The notes beneath the pieces are model-generated. The model was not told the origin of the DNA. It ran no database searches and saw nothing but the letters and a program-made list of their open reading frames with translations. From assembly GCF_000607165.1 (NCBI RefSeq), contig NZ_JFZG01000003.1, positions 310,001 to 374,000 of the forward strand: 64,000 nt of DNA, written 5' to 3'. The DNA is from Ralstonia pickettii (GTDB lineage: Bacteria > Pseudomonadota > Gammaproteobacteria > Burkholderiales > Burkholderiaceae). Position numbers and translations under genes: made by a program. This document shows positions 29,360 through 38,242 of this stretch, piece by piece; positions within the stretch are counted from its first letter, which is position 1, and each line of letters opens with the position of its first letter.

Positions 29360-29413
29360 ATGAAGTGCAATTGCAGATTGCCGAGCGCGGCGTCCAAACG
29401 GGGGCCGGTATGA
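29360..29413 (+). CDS. Possible 17-codon leader peptide before the MFS gene
   Basis: An ATG at 29360 has a well-placed GGAG (29348-29351) and opens a 17-residue frame that ends in a TGA overlapping the MFS start codon (ATGA at 29410). The peptide begins MKCNCRLPSAASKRGPV. The transporter ATG has no good Shine-Dalgarno of its own, so the leader may bring ribosomes to it. It could also be chance. Confidence 0.35.
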   Translation: MKCNCRLPSAASKRGPV

Positions 29414-30801
29414 ACGGAAACCAGACCACGATCGATATCGGTACGGTCCTCGACGATGGGCCGTTTTCCCTCGCGCAGAAGTTGGCGGTGCTGCTTGCGG
29501 CCTTCGCCATCGTCATGGACGGCTTTGACGGTCAGTTGATCGGCTTTGCCATTCCCGTGCTCATCAAGGAGTGGGGTATCACGCGCAACGCGTTCGCCCC
29601 GGCAGTGGCCGCCGGCCTGGTCGGTATGGGGCTGGGCAGCGCGTTGGCGGGCCTGTTTGCCGATCGCTTCGGGCGACGCTGGGCGTTGATCGGGAGCGTG
29701 TTCGTGTTTGGCGTAGCGACATGCTCGATCGGTTTTGCACCCAATGTGGCGACGATTGCCGCGCTGCGATTTATCGCCGGCCTGGGCATTGGTGGCGCGC
29801 TGCCGAGCTCCACGACGATGACGGCGGAGTTCACGCCTGCGCGTCGCCGCACGTTGGCGGTGACGGCCACCATCGTATGCGTGCCTCTGGGCGGGATGCT
29901 GGCAGGCTTGTTTGCCGGCCACGTGCTGCCGCTTTATGGCTGGCGCGGGCTGTTCTGGATTGGCGGTGCGCTGCCGCTCGTGCTTGGATTTGTGCTGGTG
30001 GTCGCGCTGCCTGAATCGCCGCGCTTCCTGGCGCGTCGCCAATCGCACTGGCCGCAGCTTGCACATTTGCTGTCGAGGATGGGGCGCGATGTGCCCGCCA
30101 ATACGGCGTTTGCCGATGTGGCTGGCCAGAAGGTCATTCAGCACGCCAGTTTCCGCTCGCTCTTCGCGCCGGGGCAGGCACGGGATACGGTCGCGCTGTG
30201 GGCGGCGTTCTTCATGTGCCTGCTGGCCGTGTACGCGGCGTTCAGCTGGTTGCCGACGATGCTGGCTTCAGAAGGTTTGAGCGTGGCTGTGGCCGGTTCG
30301 GGCCTGACGGCGTACAACCTGGGCGGCGTGATCGGCGCCTTGGTTTGCGCGGTCACCATCGCGCGATGGGGTTCACGTTGGCCAATGGCGATGTGTTGCG
30401 TGGGCGCGGCCGCGAGTGCCTTTGCGTTGCAGGGTGTCGATGCCAAACTGAACACGAACCTGCTGATCGTCGGTCTTGGGCTGCACGGGCTATTCGTCAA
30501 CGCCGTGCAATCGACGATGTATGCGCTGTGCGCCTACGTTTATCCGACGGCGGTGCGCGCGACAGGCACGGCATCGGCGGTGGCGTTCGGACGGCTGGGC
30601 GCGATCCTCAGCGCATTTGCAGGCGCGATGGTTATCACCGCCGGTGGGTCGGTGGCCTATCTGGCAATGCTCGGGATTGTGATGCTGGTGGTGCTGGCCG
30701 CGCTGCTGGCGATGCGTGAGCAAATTCCCCGCCTAGCGGAGCGCGCGCAAGCATCCATGGCAGCGGCGCCGGTTCCGCACGGCAGCCCGGTCAAACCGTA
30801 G
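29410..30801 (+). CDS. Aromatic acid:H+ symporter, MFS superfamily
   Basis: A 463-aa, 12-TM major facilitator. The start TIDIGTVLDDGPFSLAQKL, DGFDGQLIGFAIP in TM1 (the conserved Asp pair of aromatic acid/H+ symporters) and DRFGRRWALI (loop 2-3 signature) are typical of the PcaK/BenK/MhbT family. It imports aromatic acids through the inner membrane. I chose ATG 29410; a GTG at 29365 is a possible earlier start. It closes the mdlC operon and probably imports its substrate or a related acid. Confidence 0.88.
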   Translation: MNGNQTTIDIGTVLDDGPFSLAQKLAVLLAAFAIVMDGFDGQLIGFAIPVLIKEWGITRNAFAPAVAAGLVGMGLGSALAGLFADRFGRRWALIGSVFVFGVATCSIGFAPNVATIAALRFIAGLGIGGALPSSTTMTAEFTPARRRTLAVTATIVCVPLGGMLAGLFAGHVLPLYGWRGLFWIGGALPLVLGFVLVVALPESPRFLARRQSHWPQLAHLLSRMGRDVPANTAFADVAGQKVIQHASFRSLFAPGQARDTVALWAAFFMCLLAVYAAFSWLPTMLASEGLSVAVAGSGLTAYNLGGVIGALVCAVTIARWGSRWPMAMCCVGAAASAFALQGVDAKLNTNLLIVGLGLHGLFVNAVQSTMYALCAYVYPTAVRATGTASAVAFGRLGAILSAFAGAMVITAGGSVAYLAMLGIVMLVVLAALLAMREQIPRLAERAQASMAAAPVPHGSPVKP

Positions 30802-30821
30802 CTGCCGCGCTGGGAGCCGTG

Positions 30822-32291
30822 CTACATCAGGATGATGTCGTATTGCTCCTGGCTGGCCGCCGACGATTCCACTTGCAGCGAAATCGGCTTGCCGATGAAA
30901 TCGCCCAGCATCGCAAGGTGCTGGCTTTCTTCTTCCAGGAACAGATCAATCACCGCTTGCGAAGCAAGGATGCGAAATTCGCGCGGATTGAACTGCCGCG
31001 ACTCACGCATGATTTCGCGCAGGATGTCGTAGCACACCGTGCGTGGCGTCTTCACCTGACCCTTGCCCTGGCACACCGGGCACTGCTCGCAGAGCACGTG
31101 CGCGAGCGATTCCCGCGTGCGCTTGCGCGTCATCTCCACCAGCCCAAGCTGCGAGAAGCTGTTGACGGTGATGCGCGTGCGGTCGCGTGACAGCGCCTTG
31201 CGCAGTTCCGCCAACACCGCGTCGCGATGCTCGGCCGACTCCATATCGATGAAGTCGATGATGATGATGCCGCCCAGGTTGCGCAGCCGCAGTTGCCGCG
31301 CGATGGTGTGGGCCGCTTCCAGGTTGGTCTTGAAGATCGTGTCGTCGAAGTTGCGTGCGCCCACGTAACCGCCGGTGTTGACGTCGATGGTCGTCATCGC
31401 CTCGGTCTGGTCGATCATCAGGTAGCCACCCGATTTCAGGTCGACCCGGCGCGACAGCGCGCGCTCAACCTCCGCCTCGATGTTGTACAGATCGAAGATT
31501 GGCCGTTCGCCGGTGTAATGCGTCAGGCGCTCGACTACGGCCGGTGTGTACTCTTGCGCAAACTCGACAAGCTTCTGATGGTTCTCGCGCGAATCGACCT
31601 GGATGCTGCGCGTTTCGTCCGTCACGAAATCGCGCAGCACGCGCTGGGCGAGGTTCAGGTCCTGATACAGGATCGACGGGGCGGGCAGGGTGGTCGCGTT
31701 GTGACGGATGGTCGCCCAGATCTTGCGCAGGTAAGCAACGTCGTTGGCAAGTTCTTCGTCGGTCGACTCTTCGGCGATGGTACGCACGATGAAGCCACCG
31801 CGTTCCTCAGTGGGCACCATGGCGGTCACGCGCGTGCGCAGCGCCTCACGCTCGGCCTCGTTACCGATCTTCTGCGAGATCCCGATGTGCGGGTCTTGGG
31901 GTAGATACACCAGCGTGCGGCCGGCAATGCTGACCTGCGTGGACAGCCGCGCTCCCTTGGTCCCGATCGGGTCTTTGATGACCTGCACCATCAGCGCCTG
32001 GCCCTCGAAGAGCGTCTTCTCGATGGCGACCTGGGGGGCGGGTGGCGCGTCCTTGGCGTCACGCGGGTGCCAGATGTCGGCCACATGCAAAAACGCCGCG
32101 CGCTCGAGCCCGATGTCGATGAAGGCCGATTGCATGCCGGGCAGCACGCGCACCACCTTGCCAAGGTAAATGTTGCCGACCAGGCCGCGCGTTAGCGTGC
32201 GCTCGATGTGAAGTTCTTGAACGGCGGCTTGCTGGACGATGGCCACGCGCGTTTCTTGCGGCGTGATATTGACGAGGATGTCTTCGGACAT
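30822..32291 (-). CDS. rng: Ribonuclease G
   Basis: A 489-aa endoribonuclease of the RNase E/G family. It has an N-terminal S1 RNA-binding domain (VGNIYLGKVVRVLPGMQSAF), the catalytic DNase I-like domain with TTIDVNTGGYVG and GGIIIIDFIDM (Mg-binding aspartates), and the Zn-link CPVCQGKG. It matures the 16S rRNA 5' end and degrades mRNA. Length and the lack of an RNase E C-terminal scaffold mark it as RNase G. It follows maf on the minus strand, as in many betaproteobacteria. Confidence 0.95.
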   Translation of the reverse strand: MSEDILVNITPQETRVAIVQQAAVQELHIERTLTRGLVGNIYLGKVVRVLPGMQSAFIDIGLERAAFLHVADIWHPRDAKDAPPAPQVAIEKTLFEGQALMVQVIKDPIGTKGARLSTQVSIAGRTLVYLPQDPHIGISQKIGNEAEREALRTRVTAMVPTEERGGFIVRTIAEESTDEELANDVAYLRKIWATIRHNATTLPAPSILYQDLNLAQRVLRDFVTDETRSIQVDSRENHQKLVEFAQEYTPAVVERLTHYTGERPIFDLYNIEAEVERALSRRVDLKSGGYLMIDQTEAMTTIDVNTGGYVGARNFDDTIFKTNLEAAHTIARQLRLRNLGGIIIIDFIDMESAEHRDAVLAELRKALSRDRTRITVNSFSQLGLVEMTRKRTRESLAHVLCEQCPVCQGKGQVKTPRTVCYDILREIMRESRQFNPREFRILASQAVIDLFLEEESQHLAMLGDFIGKPISLQVESSAASQEQYDIILM

Positions 32292-32416
32292 GGGGGTACC
32301 TGGAGAGCGGGTTTCAGCACCCGCCTCCGGGCTTGATCGTATGCGCCCGAAGCGTGTCTTGAAACCGGCCCTCGCACGCTGTCCGGTGCGTGCTTCAGCG
32401 GCCGGTCAGGGGCGAG

Positions 32417-33040
32417 TTACAGCGTGATGCTCGCCTGTGCGAGTAGTGCGGCGGTCTCGAACAAGGGTAGGCCCATGATACCCGAATAGCTTCCCGAAAT
32501 ATGGGCGACAAAGGCGGCTGCGCGACCCTGGATGCCGTACGCGCCCGCCTTGCCGAAGGGCTCGCCGCTGGCGATGTAGCGGGCGATGTCGTTGTCCGTC
32601 AGCACGGCAAAGCGCACATCGGAAACAGACAGCGCGTGCATTGGCGTGCCGCTGGCGGTGACGACCGTCACGGCGGTCAGCACGCGATGTTCGCGGCCGG
32701 ACATGGCGCGCAGCATGCGATGCGCATCGGCGGCGTCGGTCGGCTTGCCGAGGATCTCGCCGCCCAAGCATACCGTGGTGTCGGACGTGAGGATTGGTCG
32801 GGCGGGGAGGTCGCGTGCAATGCGGCGGCGCACCGCGGCTTGTGCCTTCAATGCGCAGACACGTTGGACGTAGTCATCGGGCGTCTCCCCGGGGAGCACG
32901 GCTTCCAGCGCTTCGGCATCTTCATCTTCGCCGGCCAGCAGCAGCTCGAAACGCGCGCCGATCTGGCGCAACAGTTCCTGCCGGCGCGGGCTCTGCGAGG
33001 CGAGATAGAGGTGCGGCGCGCCGGGTGCATCCATGGTCAT
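32417..33040 (-). CDS. maf: Maf-family nucleoside triphosphate pyrophosphatase
   Basis: A 207-aa Maf protein. [17 protein letters not shown] at the N-terminus and [20 protein letters not shown] are the nucleotide-binding and catalytic motifs; [16 protein letters not shown] and [14 protein letters not shown] are the family C-terminal blocks. It hydrolyses non-canonical or dTTP/UTP-type nucleotides to the monophosphate. ATG 33038-33040 overlaps the rlmH stop (ATGA), so the two are co-translated. A second ATG two codons later is possible. Confidence 0.93.
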   Translation of the reverse strand: MTMDAPGAPHLYLASQSPRRQELLRQIGARFELLLAGEDEDAEALEAVLPGETPDDYVQRVCALKAQAAVRRRIARDLPARPILTSDTTVCLGGEILGKPTDAADAHRMLRAMSGREHRVLTAVTVVTASGTPMHALSVSDVRFAVLTDNDIARYIASGEPFGKAGAYGIQGRAAAFVAHISGSYSGIMGLPLFETAALLAQASITL

Positions 33041-33507
33041 ACGCGATGATATGGGTGGTTCTGCGTGATGCTCCACGCGCGGTAGAGCTGCTCGGCCAGA
33101 AGCACGCGCACCATGCCGTGCGGCAGCGTCAGGCTCGATAGGCGGATCAGCATGCGAGCCTTGGCCTTGAGCGCCGGGTCCAGCCCATCCGCGCCGCCGA
33201 TCACGAAGGCGATGTCGCCGCCTTCCTGTTGCCATCCGGCGAGGGATTCAGCCAGTGCGACGGTGGTGAGGTCTTTGCCGCGCTCATCCAGCGCGATCAT
33301 GCGGCAGCCCTTGGGCAGCGCGGCTTCAATGCGCGCCGCTTCAAGCTGCATGACGGTGGCAGCGGTGCGACTGCCGGAGCGCTGCTCAGGCTTGATTTCG
33401 CGCAGTTCGATGCGCAGTTCGGGCGGCATGCGCTTGGCGTATTCAGAGAAGCCGTCCTCGATCCAGGACGGCATCTTGTGCCCCACGGCAACGATCAGCA
33501 ACTGCAT
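33037..33507 (-). CDS. rlmH: 23S rRNA (pseudouridine(1915)-N3)-methyltransferase RlmH
   Basis: A 156-aa SPOUT methyltransferase. [19 protein letters not shown] at the start, [18 protein letters not shown] and [20 protein letters not shown] form the trefoil-knot SAM site. It methylates pseudouridine 1915 in helix 69 of mature 70S ribosomes. It lies between rsfS and maf, the usual order, and overlaps maf by 4 bp. Confidence 0.96.
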   Translation of the reverse strand: MQLLIVAVGHKMPSWIEDGFSEYAKRMPPELRIELREIKPEQRSGSRTAATVMQLEAARIEAALPKGCRMIALDERGKDLTTVALAESLAGWQQEGGDIAFVIGGADGLDPALKAKARMLIRLSSLTLPHGMVRVLLAEQLYRAWSITQNHPYHRV

Positions 33508-33528
33508 GGCGAGACTGCGCGCTCGACG

Positions 33529-34146
33529 TTACGCTGCGCGCTTCTTGGCCGGAGCGCGCTTGGCTGCCGTCTTGGTTGCCGTTTTTGCGGCGGTCTTGGT
33601 GGCGGTCTTGCCAGCACCGGTAGCCCGCTTGGTGGCGGGCTTCTTGGCGGGAGCCTTCTTGGCCGGTGTTGCGGCCTTGGTCGGGCGTTCACCTGCCAGC
33701 TTCGGCTTGGTGGTGCGACGCTTGGCCGGCGTGACCTCTTCGGCCTCGTCTTCCTCGTCGTCGTAACCTTCGCTGGCCTTGGGCAAGCCACGCTTGCCGG
33801 TGCCGCCCAGTTCGATGCGCACCGGCTTGTCACCCCAGATCTCTTCGAGGTTGTAGTACTGGCGCAGCTGCGGCTGCATGATGTGGACCACGGCGTCGCC
33901 GCAGTCGACCAGCACCCATTCGCCTACGTCTTCGCCTTCCACGGCGATGACGTGGCCGCCGGCTTCCTTGACGGCGTCACGCACCGATGCGGCCAGAGCT
34001 TTGGTTTGGCGGTTAGACGTGCCGCTGGCGATGACCGTACGGTCGAACAGTTCGGTCAGGTGGGTCGTATTGAAGACCTTGATGTCTTGCGCCTTGACGT
34101 CTTCGAGCGCGTCGACGATCACGCGTTGTAGTTTGCGAATATCCAT
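33529..34146 (-). CDS. rsfS: Ribosome silencing factor RsfS with a Lys/Ala-rich histone-H1-like tail
   Basis: A 205-aa protein. Residues 1-120 are the RsfS/Iojap domain (QRVIVDALEDVKAQDIKVFN, then TVIASGTSNRQTKALA and WVLVDCGDAVVHIMQP), which binds L14 on the 50S subunit and blocks subunit joining in stationary phase. An acidic linker (DDEEDEAEE) then leads into a 66-residue tail (140-205) of PAKK/TATKTAAK repeats, as in histone H1-like proteins. E. coli RsfS is about 105 residues and lacks this. The tail may add RNA or DNA binding (inference). It sits downstream of nadD in the minus-strand run. Confidence 0.93.
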   Translation of the reverse strand: MDIRKLQRVIVDALEDVKAQDIKVFNTTHLTELFDRTVIASGTSNRQTKALAASVRDAVKEAGGHVIAVEGEDVGEWVLVDCGDAVVHIMQPQLRQYYNLEEIWGDKPVRIELGGTGKRGLPKASEGYDDEEDEAEEVTPAKRRTTKPKLAGERPTKAATPAKKAPAKKPATKRATGAGKTATKTAAKTATKTAAKRAPAKKRAA

Positions 34147-34220
34147 ACTGAGTGAGAAGAACGTTTAAAAGGCGAGAAAAAAGGTCGAAAAGAAGCGCGT
34201 GAATGCGGTCAATCACGCGG

Positions 34221-34931
34221 TCAAGCACTGACCGTGCCATTGGCACGGCGGTACAGCGAATGCGATTGGATCAAGTCGGCCACGCCGGCGGGCAGGTCGA
34301 TGTCGCAGCGCGCGCCGGTGGCAAGCTGCCGGCGCAGGCGGGTGGACGACAGGTCGACAGCCAGGGTCTGGTCGATCCACATATGGCCTGCGGGTGCGCA
34401 TTGTATCAATGCCGTGCCGGCCCGGCGCACATCGAGTTCGCGCTGCACCGGCGCATGTAGCGCCTGAAGGTCGAAACCGGGGCGTGTGGCGACGCACAAG
34501 TGAACGTATTCGAACAGGTCCTGCCAGCCGTGCCAAGTGTCCAGGCCGACGAGCTGGTCGGCGCCCATGAGCCATGCCATGGAGGTGTCCGGGCCGTAGA
34601 CACCCCGCAATTCACGCACGGTGTCGATGGTGTAGCTGGGCCCGTGGCGGTCGACTTCCATGCTGCTCGCGTGGACTCGGGCGCGGCCGCCGCGCACCGC
34701 TTTGGCGGCCAGTTCGGTCATGGCAAAGCGCAGCGGCGCGGGCGTGATGTCGGCGGCTTTCTGCCAGGACACGCCGGTCGGGATCCACAGCAGCTCATCC
34801 AGGTCGAGGCGGGCAATGCACAGCTCGGCCAGGGCGATGTGGCCGACATGCGGCGGATCGAACGTGCCACCCAGCAAGCCAAGCCGATAAGGGCGATCGA
34901 GATCGGGGCGCACGAACGTGGGAAGCGTCAT
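34221..34931 (-). CDS. nadD: Nicotinate-nucleotide adenylyltransferase
   Basis: A 236-aa NMNAT-fold enzyme that makes deamido-NAD from nicotinate mononucleotide and [23 protein letters not shown] carries the HxGH-type nucleotidyltransferase motif, and [13 protein letters not shown] is the C-terminal SSTxxR motif. I chose ATG 34929-34931, which overlaps the hemF stop (ATGA); a TTG two codons upstream is less likely. Confidence 0.95.
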   Translation of the reverse strand: MTLPTFVRPDLDRPYRLGLLGGTFDPPHVGHIALAELCIARLDLDELLWIPTGVSWQKAADITPAPLRFAMTELAAKAVRGGRARVHASSMEVDRHGPSYTIDTVRELRGVYGPDTSMAWLMGADQLVGLDTWHGWQDLFEYVHLCVATRPGFDLQALHAPVQRELDVRRAGTALIQCAPAGHMWIDQTLAVDLSSTRLRRQLATGARCDIDLPAGVADLIQSHSLYRRANGTVSA

Positions 34932-35836
34932 ACCCAATCGCGCGCCGGCAGGAAATCGGTGTACAGCGCCGCTTCCGGCGAACCCGGTTCCGGCTGCCAG
35001 TCGTAGCGCCAGTTGGCCACCGGCGGCATCGACATCAGGATCGATTCGGCGCGGCCGCCGCTTTGCAGGCCGAACAGCGTGCCGCGGTCGAATACGAGGT
35101 TGAACTCGACATAGCGGCCACGACGATAGGCCTGGAAGGCGCGCTCGCGCTCACCGTAGGGCGTGGCGTGGCGTTGTTCGGCGATGGGCAGCCAAGCGGG
35201 CAGGAAGGCGTCGCCAACCGAGCGCATCATCTCGAAGCTGCGCTCGAAGCCCAGCTCCGCAAAGTCGTCGAAGAATATGCCGCCGACGCCGCGCGCTTCC
35301 TTGCGGTGCTTCAGATAGAAATAATCGTCGCACCATTGCTTGAAGCGCGGGTACAGCTCGTCGCCGTAGGGCGCCAGGGCGCCCTGGCAGGTGCGGTGGA
35401 AGTGTGCGGCGTCTTCGGTGAAGCCGTAATAGGGCGTGAGATCCATGCCGCCACCGAACCACCAGACGGGCTCGGCGTCGGGGCGCACGGCGACGAAGCA
35501 GCGCACATTCATATGCACCGTCGGCACGTAGGGATTGCGTGGGTGGAAGACCAGCGACACGCCCATTGCCTCGAAACCGCGCCCCGCCAATTCTGGCCGG
35601 TTGGCGGTGGCCGACGGGGGCAGGGTGTCGCCCATCACGTGCGAAAAACCGACGCCCCCGCGCTCAAGCAGCGCGCCGCCTTCCAGAATGCGGGTGCGAC
35701 CGCTGCCGCGCAGGCGCTCGGTGGGCGGCTTCTCCCACGCGTCGGTGACGAACGTGCCGCCGTCCAGCGCGCTGGCGGCAGTGGTGATGCGGTCCTGCAG
35801 GTCCAGCAGGTAGGCGCGGACGGCTTGGGTATCCAT
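34928..35836 (-). CDS. hemF: Oxygen-dependent coproporphyrinogen III oxidase
   Basis: A 302-aa HemF, which decarboxylates coproporphyrinogen III to protoporphyrinogen IX using O2. Conserved blocks include [48 protein letters not shown] and [17 protein letters not shown]. The start used is ATG 35836 ([16 protein letters not shown]); an ATG at 35881 would add 15 residues. It overlaps nadD by 4 bp, linking haem and NAD genes. The oxygen-independent-type relative hemW is at the end of the window. Confidence 0.95.
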   Translation of the reverse strand: MDTQAVRAYLLDLQDRITTAASALDGGTFVTDAWEKPPTERLRGSGRTRILEGGALLERGGVGFSHVMGDTLPPSATANRPELAGRGFEAMGVSLVFHPRNPYVPTVHMNVRCFVAVRPDAEPVWWFGGGMDLTPYYGFTEDAAHFHRTCQGALAPYGDELYPRFKQWCDDYFYLKHRKEARGVGGIFFDDFAELGFERSFEMMRSVGDAFLPAWLPIAEQRHATPYGERERAFQAYRRGRYVEFNLVFDRGTLFGLQSGGRAESILMSMPPVANWRYDWQPEPGSPEAALYTDFLPARDWV

Positions 35837-35991
35837 GCGATCAGAAGGGGCCGCTCGTAGGGGCGAGTCAGGCCGAGTCATACGGTTGTCACCATTGTAG
35901 CGGGCGGGCAGCCGGGGCAAGTCGGGGATCACCCGGGGTGACGGATGCCGCGCCTGCCCCATGGTGGGGCATCAGCGCGGCTGGCTATTGC

Positions 35992-37260
35992 TTAATGGCG
36001 GATGGCGCGATGGCCGATATCGGTCCGGTACTGGGCGCCGTCAAAGTGGATCTGCTCGATGGCGTTGTACGCCGCACGCTGGGCCGCTTTGACGGTATCG
36101 GCCAGGCCAACCACGCACAGCACTCGGCCGCCGTTGGTGGTCAACACGCCGTCCTTGAGCGTGGTGCCAGCGTGGAAGGTGACGCTGTCTTCGGTTTCCT
36201 TCGGGATGCCGGTGATGACGTCGCCCTTGCGCGGCGTGTCCGGGTAATTGTGTGCGGCCATAACCACGCCCAGCGCGGTGCGGCGGTCCCAGTCCAGCTC
36301 CATGCCGTCGAGCTTGCCGTCGATGGCGCGGTCGAGCACGTCGTACAGATCGGTCTTCATGCGCGCCATGATGGGCTGCGTTTCCGGATCGCCCATGCGG
36401 CAGTTGAATTCGAGCGTCTTGGGGTTGCCTTCTGCGTCGATCATCAGGCCGGCATACAGGAAACCGGTGTAAGGAATGCCATCCTTCTCCATGCCTCGGA
36501 TCGTCGGCATGATGATCTCGCGCAGCGCGCGGGCGTGCAGCGTGGGCGTGACCACCGGCGCGGGCGAGTAGGCGCCCATGCCGCCCGTGTTGGGGCCGGC
36601 GTCGCCGTCGAGCAGACGCTTGTGGTCCTGGCTGGTGGCCAGCGCCACGACGTTTTTGCCGTCGCACACGACGATGAAGCTGGCTTCTTCGCCAGCGAGG
36701 AATTCTTCGATCACCACGCGCGCACCGGCGTCACCGAGGCGGTTGTCAGCCAGCATCATGTCGATGGCGCTGTGCGCTTCTTCGGCGGTCATTGCCACGA
36801 CCACGCCCTTGCCGGCGGCCAGTCCATCGGCCTTGATGACGATCGGGGCGCCTTCCTGGTCAATGTACGCGTGTGCCTGCGCAGCATCGCCAAAGGTCTG
36901 GTACTTGGCGGTCGGAATGCCGTGGCGGTGCATGAACGCCTTGGCGAAATCCTTCGACGATTCGAGCTGCGCGGCGGCCTTGGTTGGCCCGAAGATGCGC
37001 AGGCCCTTGGCGCGGAACAGGTCGACGATGCCGGCGGCCAGCGGCGCCTCCGGCCCGACCACCGTGAAGTGGATGCCCTCGCGCTCGGCAAAGGCGGCCA
37101 GCACTTCCGGATCCGTGATCGGGAGGTTCTGCAGGCGCTTGTCGAGCGCCGTGCCGCCGTTGCCGGGGGCCACGTATACCACCTGCACCTTGGGCGAGCG
37201 TGCCAGCTTCCATGCCAGGGCGTGCTCTCGACCGCCCGAACCGACCACCATCACTTTCAT
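35992..37260 (-). CDS. purD: Phosphoribosylamine-glycine ligase
   Basis: A 422-aa GAR synthetase of purine biosynthesis (ATP-grasp). It has the N-terminal MKVMVVGSGGREHALAWKL, GPEAPLAAGIVDLFR and the ATP-grasp core (PIVIKADGLAAGKGVVVA, and VIEEFLAGEEASFI). The C-terminal domain includes FNCRMGDPETQPIMARM. The start is ATG 37260; an upstream in-frame ATG (37275) is less likely. It lies between yebC and hemF, with an intrinsic terminator just upstream that isolates it from yebC. Confidence 0.96.
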   Translation of the reverse strand: MKVMVVGSGGREHALAWKLARSPKVQVVYVAPGNGGTALDKRLQNLPITDPEVLAAFAEREGIHFTVVGPEAPLAAGIVDLFRAKGLRIFGPTKAAAQLESSKDFAKAFMHRHGIPTAKYQTFGDAAQAHAYIDQEGAPIVIKADGLAAGKGVVVAMTAEEAHSAIDMMLADNRLGDAGARVVIEEFLAGEEASFIVVCDGKNVVALATSQDHKRLLDGDAGPNTGGMGAYSPAPVVTPTLHARALREIIMPTIRGMEKDGIPYTGFLYAGLMIDAEGNPKTLEFNCRMGDPETQPIMARMKTDLYDVLDRAIDGKLDGMELDWDRRTALGVVMAAHNYPDTPRKGDVITGIPKETEDSVTFHAGTTLKDGVLTTNGGRVLCVVGLADTVKAAQRAAYNAIEQIHFDGAQYRTDIGHRAIRH

Positions 37261-37291
37261 GCTGTACCTACTCAAAAAATCGAAATCTGGA

Positions 37292-37326
37292 AAACAAAAA
37301 CGGCGATCGTGAGGTCGATCGCCGTT
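37292..37326 (-). terminator. Intrinsic terminator after yebC
   Basis: On the minus strand a perfect 11-bp stem AACGGCGATCG/CGATCGCCGTT with a 6-nt loop is followed by a T-rich tail. It lies 18 bp after the yebC stop and before purD. purD would therefore need its own promoter in the remaining 30 bp or rely on read-through. Confidence 0.85.
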
Positions 37327-37343
37327 ATGCGCGTGTCCGGGAC

Positions 37344-38069
37344 TTACTCCCCGATGACCGCGTTGGTGAAGACTTCCTGCACGTCGTCCAGGTTTTCCAG
37401 GACGTCGAGCAGCTTCTGCATCTTGACCGCGTCTTCGCCGGTGAACTCGACTTCGGTCTGCGGCTTCATGATGACTTCGGCCAGTTCCGCCTTGAAGCCG
37501 GCGGCTTCCAGCGCGGTCTTGACCTTGGTGAAATCGTTGGGCGGGCAGATGACTTCGAGCGAGCCGTCTTCATGCGTGACGACATCGTCGGCGCCGGCTT
37601 CGAGCGCTGCGTCCATCAGCTTGTCTTCGGGCGTGCCCGGCGCATAGATGAACTGACCGATGTGGTCGAACAGGAACGCGACGGAGCCCGATGTGCCCAT
37701 GTTGCCGCCGTACTTGTCGAAACCGTGGCGGACTTCGGCCACGGTGCGCGTGCGGTTATCGGTCAGGCAGTCGACGATCACGGCTGCGCCGTTGATGCCG
37801 TAGCCTTCGTAGCGGATTTCTTCGTAGTTCGCGCCTTCCAGGCCACCCACACCGCGCTGGATGGCGCGGTTGATGTTGTCCTTGGGCATGTTCGCGTCGG
37901 TGGCCTTGTCCATGGCCAGGCGCAGGCGCGGATTGGAGTCGGCATCGCCGCCGCCCAGACGGGCCGCCACGGTGATTTCCTTGATCAGGCGCGTCCAAAC
38001 TTTGCCGCGCTTGGCGTCGGCAGCGGCTTTCTTATGTTTGATATTGGCCCATTTGGAATGACCGGCCAT
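37344..38069 (-). CDS. YebC/PmpR family transcriptional regulator
   Basis: A 241-aa TACO1/YebC protein. The start [20 protein letters not shown], then [13 protein letters not shown] and [20 protein letters not shown], is family-diagnostic. Members are described as DNA-binding regulators (PmpR), and more recently some act in translation of difficult proline stretches. Here it is a single-gene unit upstream of purD. Confidence 0.94.
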   Translation of the reverse strand: MAGHSKWANIKHKKAAADAKRGKVWTRLIKEITVAARLGGGDADSNPRLRLAMDKATDANMPKDNINRAIQRGVGGLEGANYEEIRYEGYGINGAAVIVDCLTDNRTRTVAEVRHGFDKYGGNMGTSGSVAFLFDHIGQFIYAPGTPEDKLMDAALEAGADDVVTHEDGSLEVICPPNDFTKVKTALEAAGFKAELAEVIMKPQTEVEFTGEDAVKMQKLLDVLENLDDVQEVFTNAVIGE

Positions 38070-38117
38070 GAAACTCTCCGAGCGGAATGCAGTGGAATCT
38101 GGCGCTCAGATGGCGGT

Positions 38118-38143
38118 TTGACGCCACCTGCACGCTCTATAAT
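38118..38143 (+). promoter_or_regulatory. Candidate promoter of the HerA-like ATPase gene
   Basis: TTGACG (38118-38123) and a perfect TATAAT (38138-38143). The spacer is only 14 bp, so the -35 assignment is uncertain. It lies in the divergent region between yebC and the ATPase gene. Confidence 0.4.
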
Positions 38144-38242
38144 CGGTCGCGGATTTTAGCATGCTGCACACGCCCGCCGCCCCGTCCATCCGGTCGACTT
38201 GCTGGCGTGTCGTCCCCCCAGATTGATCCTCGTCCAAACGCC

